A DNA stretch of 64,000 bases from Coleophoma eucalyptorum (taxonomy: Eukaryota; Ascomycota; Leotiomycetes; Helotiales; Dermateaceae): contig JALRME010000045.1 of NCBI GenBank assembly GCA_026120035.1, positions 171,934 through 235,933 of the forward strand, given 5' to 3'. A program made the translations under genes and the position numbers. The notes under the pieces were generated by a model. It saw nothing but the letters and a program-made list of their open reading frames with translations, was not told the DNA's origin and searched no databases. Each line of letters begins with the position of its first letter. Within the stretch, counting starts at the first letter, position 1. This document shows positions 1-10,945 of this stretch, piece by piece.

Positions 1-165
1 GCTATGAATGCCGATGGGCCTGTGACAAAAGAGCCTCCACGCTGGGGTAAGAGACTACAAGGTATACGAGCAATATTCGCAGATATCAGGAAGAAGTTTA
101 TAGAAGATGGTGCGTCAGCAAAGACACTAGAAGATTTGGATTTACATTTTGAGAGCGATGATTGA
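1..165 (+). CDS. 3' end of an unidentified protein-coding gene
   Basis: An open frame enters from the left edge in frame 1 and stops with TGA at 163-165, giving the last 54 residues of a protein. The tail is charged, with a basic stretch (KRLQGIRAIFADIRKKF) followed by an acidic end (LHFESDD). No domain can be recognised from so short a piece. The bases after the stop have no long frame on this strand. The rest of the gene lies outside the window, so this could also be a chance open frame. Confidence 0.45.
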   Translation, partial: AMNADGPVTKEPPRWGKRLQGIRAIFADIRKKFIEDGASAKTLEDLDLHFESDD

Positions 166-1440
166 ATATACAGAGAATGGATAGATCACATGTTGCATAC
201 ACAACTGCTAAACAAGCAATTTAGATGTGCAAAAGCATGATGAAGGATGTCTAAAAAATGAAAAGAGTTTCCAACGATATACGACGTTACACTGGTTTCC
301 TTATAACTTCAACCGAATTCGACGTCAGAGTAAGGAGAAACCAAGTATTTCACAGCAACCCCTTACCTCGTATAGGCCTTCTCTTGCCGTCGGCCTACCA
401 ATGGCTGATTTCTGAGACAGAAAATTCATATTATGGGGAAATCAGGCGATGAAATCATAGTCACGTGATTAGATGGGCTGTCAAACTTGAATAGCCTCGA
501 CCGATTTGGACTGCGAGATTCCGCTCCATTGAAATGCTGTAGAAACCAAATCGAGCCCAACGATGCTATATACAGTACTAAGGTATCTATACTAACAGTC
601 AGTGAGACTGTAGACTGAAATCCGTTCGACCACAACGGCCATTGATTGAGTAGCAAATCAGACAATGCAATTCTTTTCAAGCTCAACCAGCAGCATGATA
701 TGCATGAGCAGGATCATGGCGGCTGAATCGGATTACCAGAGCTGTGATTTCCTCATGTGTTCTCGTACATATAGAAAGACACATAGCTATACTCACAGGA
801 GAAATGGCATGGCTCTACATCTGGAAAGTTGAGTCTGTTGATATGTTCCCATCTTTAGGTCATCTTCGTTTCATGGGAAGCCGCGCGAGGGGCCCTCGTG
901 ACGATGGTTTTAGAAGTGGCAATAATAATCTTGACCCCTCATCGGAGTCACCAGCTGAGTTGAGAGTTTGGTTCGAGCTGGCGATGATTTGAGTTGGAGG
1001 TCTTGCTGTTAAGGAAAGAAAAGAAGAAGAAGAGAAGAAAGCAGGCGACGCAGAATTTTGTTGTCAGTTCGGACGGTAGCGCGGATCCGCCACTTAGCGA
1101 AGGCCAAATTTCTATGCCGCCGCCCTAGACTTTGGAGAGGTACCATCTGCGGCTACATTTCTCATGCAAACGCCTCGACTTCAAATCCAAATACTCATTT
1201 TGTACTCTTATACACGACTGCAACTCACGACTTCACAATAACTCACGACATATTCACCTTGATACCTACAGTCTTCTACCTTATCACCCTTTGAGCCTGC
1301 CCAAATCCTACCATCTCTGCCCCTTGCGAAACCTTAGATCTCCGAATACAGCTCTTAAGCTCGTCGAGTAATAAGACCATCTGCAGCGACGAGCTCAGAA
1401 GCTCTCCTAGACCATTTACATTCTTTGATATCATTTTATA
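166..1440. other. Intergenic region and promoter/leader of the 4EHP gene
   Basis: No convincing gene is seen. Short open frames here lack protein-like composition. A purine tract of AAG/GAA repeats runs at about 1011-1043. The last 200 bases before the ATG at 1441 are pyrimidine-rich, as expected for a fungal 5' leader. Confidence 0.5.
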
Positions 1441-2610
1441 ATGGATAATCTATGGACTCGGCGATCTAAGTACGCACCCGTGGGACCCCTCCAATTGCGC
1501 AAAGCTGACCGCAACTTGAGCAGCTCTAGCAAACTTTCCCTTTCCACCGCGCCTTCTGCGAATGGCTCAGCCTTCCCTAACAACACTGATCATCCGACGC
1601 GCAACTATAACTTAAGCAGAAGACATGGCGATTCATCCTCCCACAGCAATAAAAACCCCTTCAACGCGATGTCCCCGTCTGCTGGCATCTCATCTCCCAC
1701 AGCAGGCGCTTCAAGCGCTTTTGGTTTAGGATCGGGTGCCTTTGCATCCTTTGGTGCTTCATCCAAGGCATCAAAGGCTACGGGCAACGTGCTAGATTTT
1801 GGAAGTGTTGTAGGCTCTACAGCAAAAACCCCTACAACGGAGAAATCTTTGAAAGATGCTTCCATAACAAAAGGTCCTCTTGCTCGGACCTCGATCTCGT
1901 CCCTGACAGACTCGAAGACAGCTACGCCACCACCGACACATGCCCTGCGGCATAATTGGGTGTTCTGGTTCCGCCCGCCAATCAACAAATCAAATGGTTT
2001 TGTGGATTATGAGAAGACATTGCATCCAATGGCGCACTGCAGCACGGTGGAGGAATTCTTCACGGTATATCGACACCTTAAGCGACCCTCTACTTTGCCC
2101 CTTGTTTCGGATTACCATTTGTTCAAGAAAGGCATTCGGCCTGTCTGGGAGGATGACGAGAACAGAAAGGGTGGGAAATGGATTGTGAGACTGAAGAAGG
2201 GTGTGGCAGACAGGTTCTGGGAGGATCTCCTTCTTGCCATGATTGGAGATCAGTTTGGAGATGCTAGTGAGGAGGTTTGTGGCGTGGTAATCAGTGTGCG
2301 AAGTGGCGAGGACATTCTGAGTATCTGGACCCGAAACGATGGAGGGAAGGTCCTTCAGATCAGGTATGGGATAAAGCACCCTGCACTTCCAGTGGCAGAT
2401 TTACTAACAATTTCTAGAAACACGATGAAGCGTGTTCTTAATTTCCCGCCAGAAATTAAGATGGAGTTCAAGAGCCACGACAGCAGTATCCAGCAACGCA
2501 CTGCTCTAGATGATGCTCGAAAAGAGAAAACAAATCAACATAACCGCAATGGCAACAATAGCCGGGACGAGAAACCAGCCCCAACTGCTGAGGCAAAACA
2601 GACATCATGA
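1441..2610 (+). CDS. eIF4E-family cap-binding protein, class II (4EHP/eIF4E2-like)
   Basis: It should bind the mRNA 5' cap in the cytoplasm; class II members usually repress translation rather than recruit eIF4G. Exons are 1441-2363 and 2418-2610, giving 371 residues. The first 170 residues are low-complexity (Ser/Ala/Thr-rich). The cap-binding fold begins at H171 (HNWVFWFRPP) and includes FKKGIRPVWEDDENRKGGKW with cap-contact W236, and DRFWEDLLLAMIGDQFG. The position of the second cap-stacking Trp (human eIF4E W56) holds Tyr (Y190), the mark of the 4EHP class. The 54-nt intron 2364-2417 has donor GTATGG, branch TTACTAAC and acceptor TTTCTAG. It is a multiple of three with no stop, so unspliced RNA would still be read through. 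Splicing restores IRNTMKRVLNFPP, which matches the family. Confidence 0.9.
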   Translation: MDNLWTRRSKYAPVGPLQLRKADRNLSSSSKLSLSTAPSANGSAFPNNTDHPTRNYNLSRRHGDSSSHSNKNPFNAMSPSAGISSPTAGASSAFGLGSGAFASFGASSKASKATGNVLDFGSVVGSTAKTPTTEKSLKDASITKGPLARTSISSLTDSKTATPPPTHALRHNWVFWFRPPINKSNGFVDYEKTLHPMAHCSTVEEFFTVYRHLKRPSTLPLVSDYHLFKKGIRPVWEDDENRKGGKWIVRLKKGVADRFWEDLLLAMIGDQFGDASEEVCGVVISVRSGEDILSIWTRNDGGKVLQIRYGIKHPALPVADLLTISRNTMKRVLNFPPEIKMEFKSHDSSIQQRTALDDARKEKTNQHNRNGNNSRDEKPAPTAEAKQTS

Positions 2611-3330
2611 TGACCCGACTAGTTATGGAACACACGAATCCCTTATATGTACAAGTATTGTATGGGTGGTGGCTGCATTAATGGGTGAAAAGCGATCATC
2701 TAGGTTTCTCGAATGGGATTGTGTTGGCGGATTGGCTTTGTGTTATGCGGAAACGTTACGCTTCTTGGGTGTTTTGACTATGCTAAGTTCTTGCTGTACC
2801 ATACCACAAGACGAGAGATGAGCGCGCTTTTCTTGGATGTTAAAAACAAACAAACAAACATGTGCTTTTCATGACACCATGTCAAGCTCTGCAGATCATC
2901 GTTCCCCGCGTGTAATGGAAATATGTGAGCATTCGGGAATATGCGCGGCTATCTGTATTAGGAAGCGCATGAGAACTACCTTGCCTAGGAAAGTAGATCC
3001 GCTCTTTGTCTGCAATTTACGGTGCTTAGTCAGATATGCATGCCATGAAATGCGCTACACACCGAAGATCAAGCTCAAAGAGGGGGGGGGGTGGATAACA
3101 AAAAGCAAAAGAAAAAGAAAGAAAAGAAGAAAAGTGAGCTAAATGTTCACAACAGTAGACCACTTTGATACCTGAGAGTCATCAAAAAATACGAGTGGTC
3201 TTCCTAAGTAAACGAATAAGAAGGGTACTGGCGTTGCATACGTTTGTGGAAGTCACGACTTTAAAGAAGACCCGGGTCCTTCCCCACAGCGAATCTTGCA
3301 CCTCCAAGACCAAAATGCGATTGCTAAAGC
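2611..3330. other. Intergenic: 3' region of the 4EHP gene and promoter of the STAND gene
   Basis: No gene is supported. A run of G (about 3081-3091) is followed by a purine-rich tract (AAAAGAAAAAGAAAGAAAAG and similar) to about 3134. Nothing else stands out. Confidence 0.4.
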
Positions 3331-5990
3331 ATGGATCCCCTCAGTATCACCGGAACATTGATTGCAGTGATTCAGGTCACCACCGCCGTTGTCTCCATCT
3401 GCTATGACTACCGACAAGGTGCCAAATCCGCATCGAAGGACATTGTCCTGATCACAGCCGAGCTAGACAACTTAAAGGGTGTCCTCGAAGCTTTGCTTAG
3501 ACTTCTAGAGCAATCTCAATCTCAGGGCTCGAGTAAATTATCAACTCTTGAGATCTTGACCCGGGATGATGGGCCATTGCTTTTGTGCCAGACTGAGCTG
3601 GAATTATTGAAGGAGAAGTTAGAACCAGAAGTTGGCTGGAGAAAGGTTAGGAACAGCTTGGTGTGGCCGCTGAAGGAGAGGGAGGTGACGAAGACTTTGA
3701 CTACCTTTGAGAGGCTAAAATCTACCATGCTGCTTGCCCTTTCGGCGGATCAAGCGTATGTAACCTCTTTCTTTTACGCTTTCCGAACATAATAAACAGT
3801 CAGTAAACACTAATATTCTTGCAGAATTTTGATGTTGAAGACTGAGAACGAGATTGGGAATCTGGCCCAGCATGTTTATCAACATACTTCCGGTCAGTCT
3901 TCTTTTGTAAAGGCATCATTTATTGTAGTACAAAGAGACTTGTCTTTCACTGTGTATTCGTGTTGAATTTATGGCCATTGACTCTTTATAGACTCGAATC
4001 GACAGAGAATCATAAGCTGGCTAGCTGCTCCAGACCCAAGTGTCAATCATGAAGCAGCTCGAAAGAAACATCAGCCAAGTACAGGAGCATGGCTCCTGAG
4101 CAGTAAACCATATGAGCATTGGCTGCAAGGTTATAGGTCGTGCCTGTGGATTTATGGAATACGTAAGTATTAGATTCCACAATTGCAGATGCGATATACA
4201 ATGGCTCACACAGGTATAGCTGGCAGCGGCAAGACCATTCTATGGTAATTATCCCAATAAATCCACTAATATACACAAGGAAACTGCTGATTGAACTCAC
4301 AGCTCCACTGTTATCGAACAGCTTACGTTGTACAGTCGTCAACAACATGATACCATATTGCTATATTTTTATTTTGATTTCAAGGATATTGAAAAACGGG
4401 ATCTAAAATCCTTTCTAAATTCCTTATTAACTCAACTTCATGAACGAAGTAGCGAAGCGGGTGCAGTCCTGCAACAACTATATCACAACTCCAGTGGGAC
4501 ACACGCAGCTAGTACTGGTTCCCTTGCAAAGGCGTTGTATCAGATTCTTCAGACGCTCTCCTCAGTTTATATAGTAGTTGATGCACTAGATGAAAGCTCT
4601 GAATTAGATGACCTCTTGGAACTATTTCAGGATATGCGCGACTGGAAAGTGCCGGCGCTTCATGTCCTTGTTACTAGTCGGCAATTGTCTAACATAGAGG
4701 GCACTCTCAGCGATCTCATATCCGACCGAATATGTATTCAAGATGCTCAGATGAACCACGATGTTCAACTATATATTGACGAAAAGCTCGATCATGACAG
4801 GTCGTTGGCTAAGTGGCCGCACGATATCAGGGAGCAAATTCGGGGAAAGTTACTGAACGAAGCGAAAGGGATGTAAGTTTTGAAAGAGAGCTCAGCAAAT
4901 TTCAGAGTAGGAAGAATATCGAGTTGACAAAGTCCAAAGGTTTCAATGGGTCAAATGCCAAATCGATATGCTCCGACGATGTGTAAGCATAGCAGCTCTC
5001 CGCAAAGCGATGAATACTCTTCCCAAAAGTCTCGATGAGACTTACGAGCGAATCCTATCACTTATTGAAGAAGATCACCAAACCGACGTCCTCAAGACTC
5101 TAAAAACACTCACCATATTTATGACGGAACTTCAGTTCGAACACATCGCAGAAATCCTTGCTGTTGATCTGGAATCAAGTCCACCACATTTCGACGCTGA
5201 TGCTCGCCTTATGGACCCGAGGAACATTCTTGAGATGTGTTCATCGCTTTTAACTACTACAACTGCAAAGACGAGCTCCTCCGTATCTTGGTATGCCTCG
5301 GCGCCCCATGTCTCGCAACCAGAAATTACGTTACACCTTGCCCACGCATCTGTCACGGATTATCTTGCTCAGCCTAGAGCTGGAGCCTTCCACTTTACCC
5401 AAGATAACGCCCACGAATTCATGGCCCAGACATGTATTGCATACTTGATGAATTCAGTATTTACCACCCGCGAACGACCTGCAAGGGCTTGGTCCACCGA
5501 ATACCCATTCCTGTATTATTCACTTACAAACTGGCCATTGCATATCAAGAGCATTCAAACAAACCTCTCCCCACGCATGCAAGAGCTTCTCCTCTCCTTT
5601 TTCGCTTCCAGAAGCTTTACCTTTTGGGTATCGTCCCTCATCCCCAGCTCATCCCGAGAAAAACGCCTTGCAACCAAGCCATTATATTACGCCTCTTCAT
5701 ACGGTCTCACATCGGTTGTCGAACTTCTTCTCTCCCAGTCTCCAAAACCAGACGTAAATGCCCTAGGCGGTCGTGTGCAAGCCACGGCTCTCCATGCTGC
5801 GAGCTACCGTGGACATGTATCTGTCGTCCGACTTCTTCTCGAAGCCGGCGCTGAAGCAGAGACGTGCAATGAGCTCGGAGAATCGGCGCTGGACTGGGCG
5901 GGCTTGAAGGGATACTGGGACATTAGGGTGTTATTGTTGAAGTATGGCGCAAAAAATGAAGGGAAATTGTTTAAAAGACCTAAAAGATGA
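3331..5990 (+). CDS. NACHT-ankyrin STAND (fungal NLR-like) protein
   Basis: STAND proteins are nucleotide-switched signal proteins; fungal ones act in nonself recognition and cell death. Six exons join in frame: 3331-3755, 3825-3892, 3992-4162, 4220-4244, 4303-4872 and 4940-5990, giving 769 residues. Residues 1 to about 140 match the fungal STAND N-terminal (Helo-like) domain that opens MDPLSITGTLIAVIQV. The NACHT domain has a Walker A motif GIPGSGKT at 220-227 and a Walker B motif VVDALDE with D323 and D326. Exon 6 carries the conserved AALRKAMNTLPKSLDETYERIL-type helix, read here as LPKSLDETYERIL. About three ankyrin repeats fill residues 666-755 (ATALHAASYRGHVSVVRLLLEAGA). The Pro of Walker A appears only if the acceptor at 4219 is used; the nearby AG at 4213 would spoil the loop. 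The ankyrin array is short for the family. The effector role is inferred from family only. Confidence 0.9.
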
Positions 5991-6969
5991 ATCTGGTGAG
6001 AAGTTAGTAATAGAGGCTCGATTAAATGATGGCTGTCAAAAAGAGTGTTATGGTCTGCTGCCACAGAATACTCCGTAGTTGCGTTTTTGTGACAGTAGAC
6101 TTGGGTCTACTAAAAGCTAGGGAGCATGCCTGGTGCTACATAAAAGGAAAATGGCGGGTCCTACAGGACCACGAGATGATGAGACATGGATCTATGACAC
6201 TGTCCCATTAAGGAAATTCATTACTCACTTCATTCACCCACTTTGTTGATATGTTCCAAGATGCCTTTTATCTGAATTCATCGCGTGGTGATCTAGGACG
6301 GTAAACTAGCTAAGAAACCCCTCAAAGCAAAGCAGCACCCATCTAATGTGAGATCTTAACCGAAACATTAAGTCTCAAGCAAGTTATAGAATGCACACTC
6401 GAATGAGTCCCGCAAGGCTGAGATCGCATATTTTGTGAAAAGGAAAAGAGACGGCACGAGCTGTTCTGTTGATAAGAAAGTAAAGCTCCTCTATGGAGAC
6501 GAATCCTTCTGTACTATCCTTGTCCTATTCCTCCAATGTTTGACGATTTCTGGACATGTGTACCACCCCGTTCTTCTTTCTCATCATCGGGTAAAGAGAG
6601 AGATAGAAAGAGCAAGGTACAAATGCAATGAAGTAAAAAGGTCAAACTCGAATACATGGCTCTTTTTTGTTTTGTCATGTGTCCCTTGACAATCCTCGCT
6701 ATTGAAATAAGGCCGTGAGTACGTGAGGAATTGAATCTGAGAATGAAAAAAGGAAAAAAGACCAGTAAATCCGGAAAGAAATAAAAGGCTTCATTGCTCC
6801 TACGCCGTGAATGAGAAAATCTACGCCCCGTGCTAACCATCTATCTATCTGAAGAAAAGGTCTCTAGTAGTCCAAGCTACTATAATCCGCGCAGAACAGT
6901 GTTCACATTCGTGCCCGATGTGAGATCTTCCAAGCGACAGGAAGGGAGACACAGCAAGAGAGATGACGA
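5991..6969. other. Intergenic between convergent genes
   Basis: This holds the 3' flanks of the STAND gene (plus) and the modular gene (minus). Open frames here are short and overlap on both strands. No gene, RNA or repeat is supported. Confidence 0.4.
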
Positions 6970-9791
6970 CTAGACCTCGTTTCGCTCGTCATCATAGTGG
7001 TACTGGTCCTCGTTATCGAAGCCCGCGGCATCTTGGTGAGCCCAGCCATCGTCATCATTGAAAGAGTGCGAGTTCTCAAAACTGGTTAACATACTATCGC
7101 CTCCAGTTTCGTCCTTGATAATTGAGTCCGAGTCTAGAGACATGAACGAACTCGCATTCGCACCCTTGCGTGGTGAAGGCTTGGAGACGCTGTAGCTATT
7201 TAGTCCATCGGATTCTGGTGGAGTCAGAATTCGAGAATAAGAAGACCTACCGTCCATTCTTAATCTTATTAAGAGTTGATTTCTTGCTTGGAGACTGAAA
7301 TTCGGTCTCTTCGTCGTCTTCATAGTCTTCTGCAACCGCGACTTTGGTCTTCTTGGGTGTACGGGGCTTCTTAGGAGTTCTGACAGCGCCGCCATCTACA
7401 TTTTCTGTTAGATAAAGATTCCATGCAGGTTCCTTCTTCAAACGAAAGAAACGCTCGCTGACTGCCCTACCTGTCACGCCTTCTCCATACTTGTCTGCAA
7501 CTGCTACACAAGAGGTCAGCGTATGTTTTTCTGAAAAGTAAGATTTCGAAGGACAGATTGACAGTATGAGATTGACACAATGAAGTGATATGGGTTTGGG
7601 AAATGACAAAATATGATGACGGATGTGCATTTCGTTGTACCAGCAGTTCCACCAGAGGCATAAGCCGCTCGCAGCTCCGCCGCCTCTTTCTTGATGGGTC
7701 GGAAACGATGATCCAGCGCACTAGCTGTGGCTTCAGGATAGAACTTAGCAATCTCTGTAGGCAATGTTATTATGAAGTCTCATGACTGCAGAGTATGTGA
7801 TTGTGCTGTGCTGTGATAGGTCATAGAATGGGGAGTGAACTCTTCGAACCCTTGGTCTTGGAGCTAGAAACAGCAGGAAGATACGTTGGCAAAGTCCCAA
7901 AATCGAGATCTTTGGGGTCTTCGCCATTGTCCAGGGTAGCTTGTAGCAACTGTCCTCGAGGCTTTATGACCTTGCTGACCTGCTCGCTGATAGCCTTTGG
8001 AGTAACATCTGAACCACAAAGGCGAGCGATTGCTAAATCATAATTAACATCTCGAATCCTCAAACTTCAAGTGTGCTTTGAGCAAATAGACTTATGGAAA
8101 TAAAAATCTAGGCAGTGATTATACAGGGGGTTCAGTTCGTACGGCTTTGACTCCTTGAGTCTAGCCTCGATGTCAATATCCTTAGGATATCTGCAACTGT
8201 CGTATGCATGCCTTTGCAACTTTGCGCCGGCTTTGGAGTCTTTGGAGAATCGGCTACTGGCCTTGGATGTAGAGGCATTCGTGCCGAAGTGCTTGACAAT
8301 ATCTGTGCCTTGAAAGAAAACAAAACGCAAAGGTATTACAATCGGCGTCAACTGTTCGCGGCTTGCGAGAACTAGTGATTCTCTTAAGGCCATTCTCGAA
8401 GTCCGCATCCTTTGGATCCTCGCCACGAGCCAGAGCATCAAGCTGCAACTTAGCACCAGCTTTGAATGTCTTCTGAAATTGCTGAGAGATAGCGACAGCT
8501 GTGACGTCGGATCCGAAGCATCTTGATACCTCTGTATAAAAAAATCAATATTGTTGTGCTAACAGGATGTGTAATAAAATGGAAGCAGCAGATGTAGAAA
8601 CAGGGAAATAGCTGCAACAATGCCGACCTTTGCCAGTCTTTGCAGAAATCTCAACGTATTGAGGATCTTCACCCCTAGCTACAGCATCCGACTGTCGCTT
8701 AGCCAGGGGCCTGAAGCGATCCGTCATCTGGAACTTGATTCCATTGGGAGTAGTATCCTTGCCCATGAACTTCGAGATTTCTGCAAAGGATGTCAACTCA
8801 ATGGCAAGAAATCATTTTGTGTGCTGTGTTGTATCGTAACTGCAATAGTTCTACCTTTGCATTTGAGATCAACGTCGACATCCTTGGGGTCCTTGCCAGC
8901 CTTTACCGCAGCCTGCTGGGCTTTGGCTCCAGCTTTGATGCGACGAAATTGAAAGCCAATGCCGCCCTCAGTGGTGTCAGATCCCATATGTCTGGAAATC
9001 TCTGTGATGGCCATCAATATCATGAAAGTGATGTGTGGAGCAATGAAAACGTGCTGTGCTAAGAAAAGAAAGTCTAACCACCACGACTGCCTTTCCCGCG
9101 GGTTATGCCATCTCCCTCGCCAATTGAAATATTGATCGGATCGATGCCCTTGGCTATTGATTCCTTGATCAATTGAGCATCGCTCCTAATCCGACGGAAA
9201 CGGTTTTCCATGGCAGATTTGGTAGCGTCTCCTCCAAAGCACTTGGAGAGTTCTGGGCGACAATCAATATGAATTATCCTATAGGTGGAACAAGAGCAAT
9301 ATGACGTGCTTCGTGATTCGGAGGATATCTGCAGATAATTTCCTTCTAGAAAGTGGCATCGCGAATAACTCGATCTACAGTACTCCTGACAGACCTAGCA
9401 CTTGCTTGATGCTGCTAACAAATTACTTCAAACTAGCCCGTACAGTTCATTGACAAAAAACTTGTAAGTTATACTCATCGATGAAACGTCTGAGGGCGGA
9501 GGACAGTGTGCAGTGCGATTGCAACCCAAAGCATGATCCGAAACTTTGGGTTTGTGCAATAATGAGAGTTTCGAGAACACAAGAACAGGAAGATGAAATC
9601 TTCGGTCTGTGTCCAAGGCCAGTATGACATGGCAGAACCCAAGTAGAATAGAAAAACGTAGTGTAGAATTTGAAGAGTTAAAATGAAGTGGAATTTAACT
9701 TACCCTGATAGTTGAGCTTTAACTCCGGATGGGCAGCGACAATGGCCGAGAGAAGGCGGACAGAAGACTCGTAAGTCTTCCAGTTAGGCAT
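6970..9791 (-). CDS. Nuclear protein with eight tandem Myb/HTH-like half-modules, one per exon
   Basis: Probably a DNA-binding or chromatin protein; no named family is recognised. Ten exons were placed by hand: 9704-9791, 9079-9252, 8855-9001, 8628-8780, 8373-8531, 8125-8302, 7850-8058, 7641-7754, 7251-7503 and 6970-7195 (566 residues). Exon 1 gives a first helix (YESSVRLLSAIVAAHP). Exons 2 to 9 each open with a module such as ELSKCFGGDATKSAMENRFR, EISRHMGSDTTEGGIGFQFR or EIAKFYPEATASALDHRFRP, then a basic helix and often a GKDPKD linker. This looks like helices 2 and 3 of a Myb-like fold, repeated without helix 1. Exons 2-5 and 8 are phase 1 at both ends. The tail has AT-hook-like TPKKPRTPKK and an acidic end (FDNEDQYHYDDERNEV). 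The junctions after exons 5 and 6 have weak splice sites and are the least certain. Confidence 0.75.
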
Positions 9792-10945
9792 TTTGTTGCG
9801 GAAGACTTCTTATTGAAGCTGCATAACAAAGCTGATGATTAGCTGCAAGTTTACCAGAGGGAGATGAGTTTAGGTAGTTGAGGTATGACAGAAGTTGTAT
9901 CAAAGTAATAGTGAATTGTGAGACTGAGGTTGCAGGTGGAAGTAGAGGATCGGATGATGCGGGAGAGATATGTGTTCATGAGATTGTGGAAGTTGGGGCT
10001 TAAGAGTATTGGGGATGAAGATGAGGATTGAGCGTGGTGTAGCTGAAAAAGAAAGAAGAAGCCTACTTGTTTATGTAATGGTTCAGTATGGTGAGAGAAT
10101 CTTGCAAAGCGCGCAAGATAGAGACTATGTCAAAGATCGAAATCCAAGTCTGGAGCAAGAAAGCAAGGATGACAATCAGCAAAAATCTCATCCGATAAGT
10201 TCAATAACAAGGATGAGAGACCTTACTGGGTTGTGAAGATGGAAACTGGAGGTCGAAGACAAAAAGTAGAAGGCAGCAAATACAGCAATGTTCAAGTTCG
10301 AGATCGAGGGCGTTTGTAAGTCGAGGGTATATTGATGGAGGGAGAAAGAGAAAAGCGCGTTAAGTGCTCCTCGAGGTAGGCTTAAATAGAATTCTGGGAG
10401 GCAGGCAAGGCAACAATCGTGCGAAAAAGCAAGTGCGCGCGTTAAGTCGAGTACCTTGGAAAGCCGTGTGTCGTTATTCGAGCGTGAAATTTACGAGCGT
10501 TCAAGATAGCGCTTTGACAGTTCCAAGAGTTGCCTCTGAAAACCGTGGGAGCATTTTCGACCGAAAAACAGCCTTATTATGTCTCTAATTAAAGCTTGTT
10601 GGCTGCTATATCACATTTGACTTATTTGATACTTTTTGTACGGTGGTTGGAAAGTAATAGCAGTTTCAAGTTTTGACGTTCTATCTGAGATTCTCCTCCT
10701 CGCGCACACAGCTTCACTCGACTTTAGCGAGGCCGTGACGGCATATCCACCATCTGTGACCGATCAATACTCCTTGATCACTGCACTTGACCTTGGGCCG
10801 ACTTCGACTTGCTGGTCATGCCCCTGAACACTATGCTGTTGAGTCTATCCCCCTTGGAATTTGCATAGGTCAATTTAGACGATGATTCGTGGATGCCAAT
10901 GGTGAGATTGCCACAACGTACAATTTCTTTGCATTCGTTGAAACC
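9792..10945. other. Intergenic: upstream of the modular gene and downstream of the PQ-loop gene
   Basis: The first 700 bases lie 5' of the minus-strand modular gene and are A/G-rich on the plus strand, so C/T-rich in that gene's sense, as in fungal leaders. No coding region or RNA gene is supported. Confidence 0.4.
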
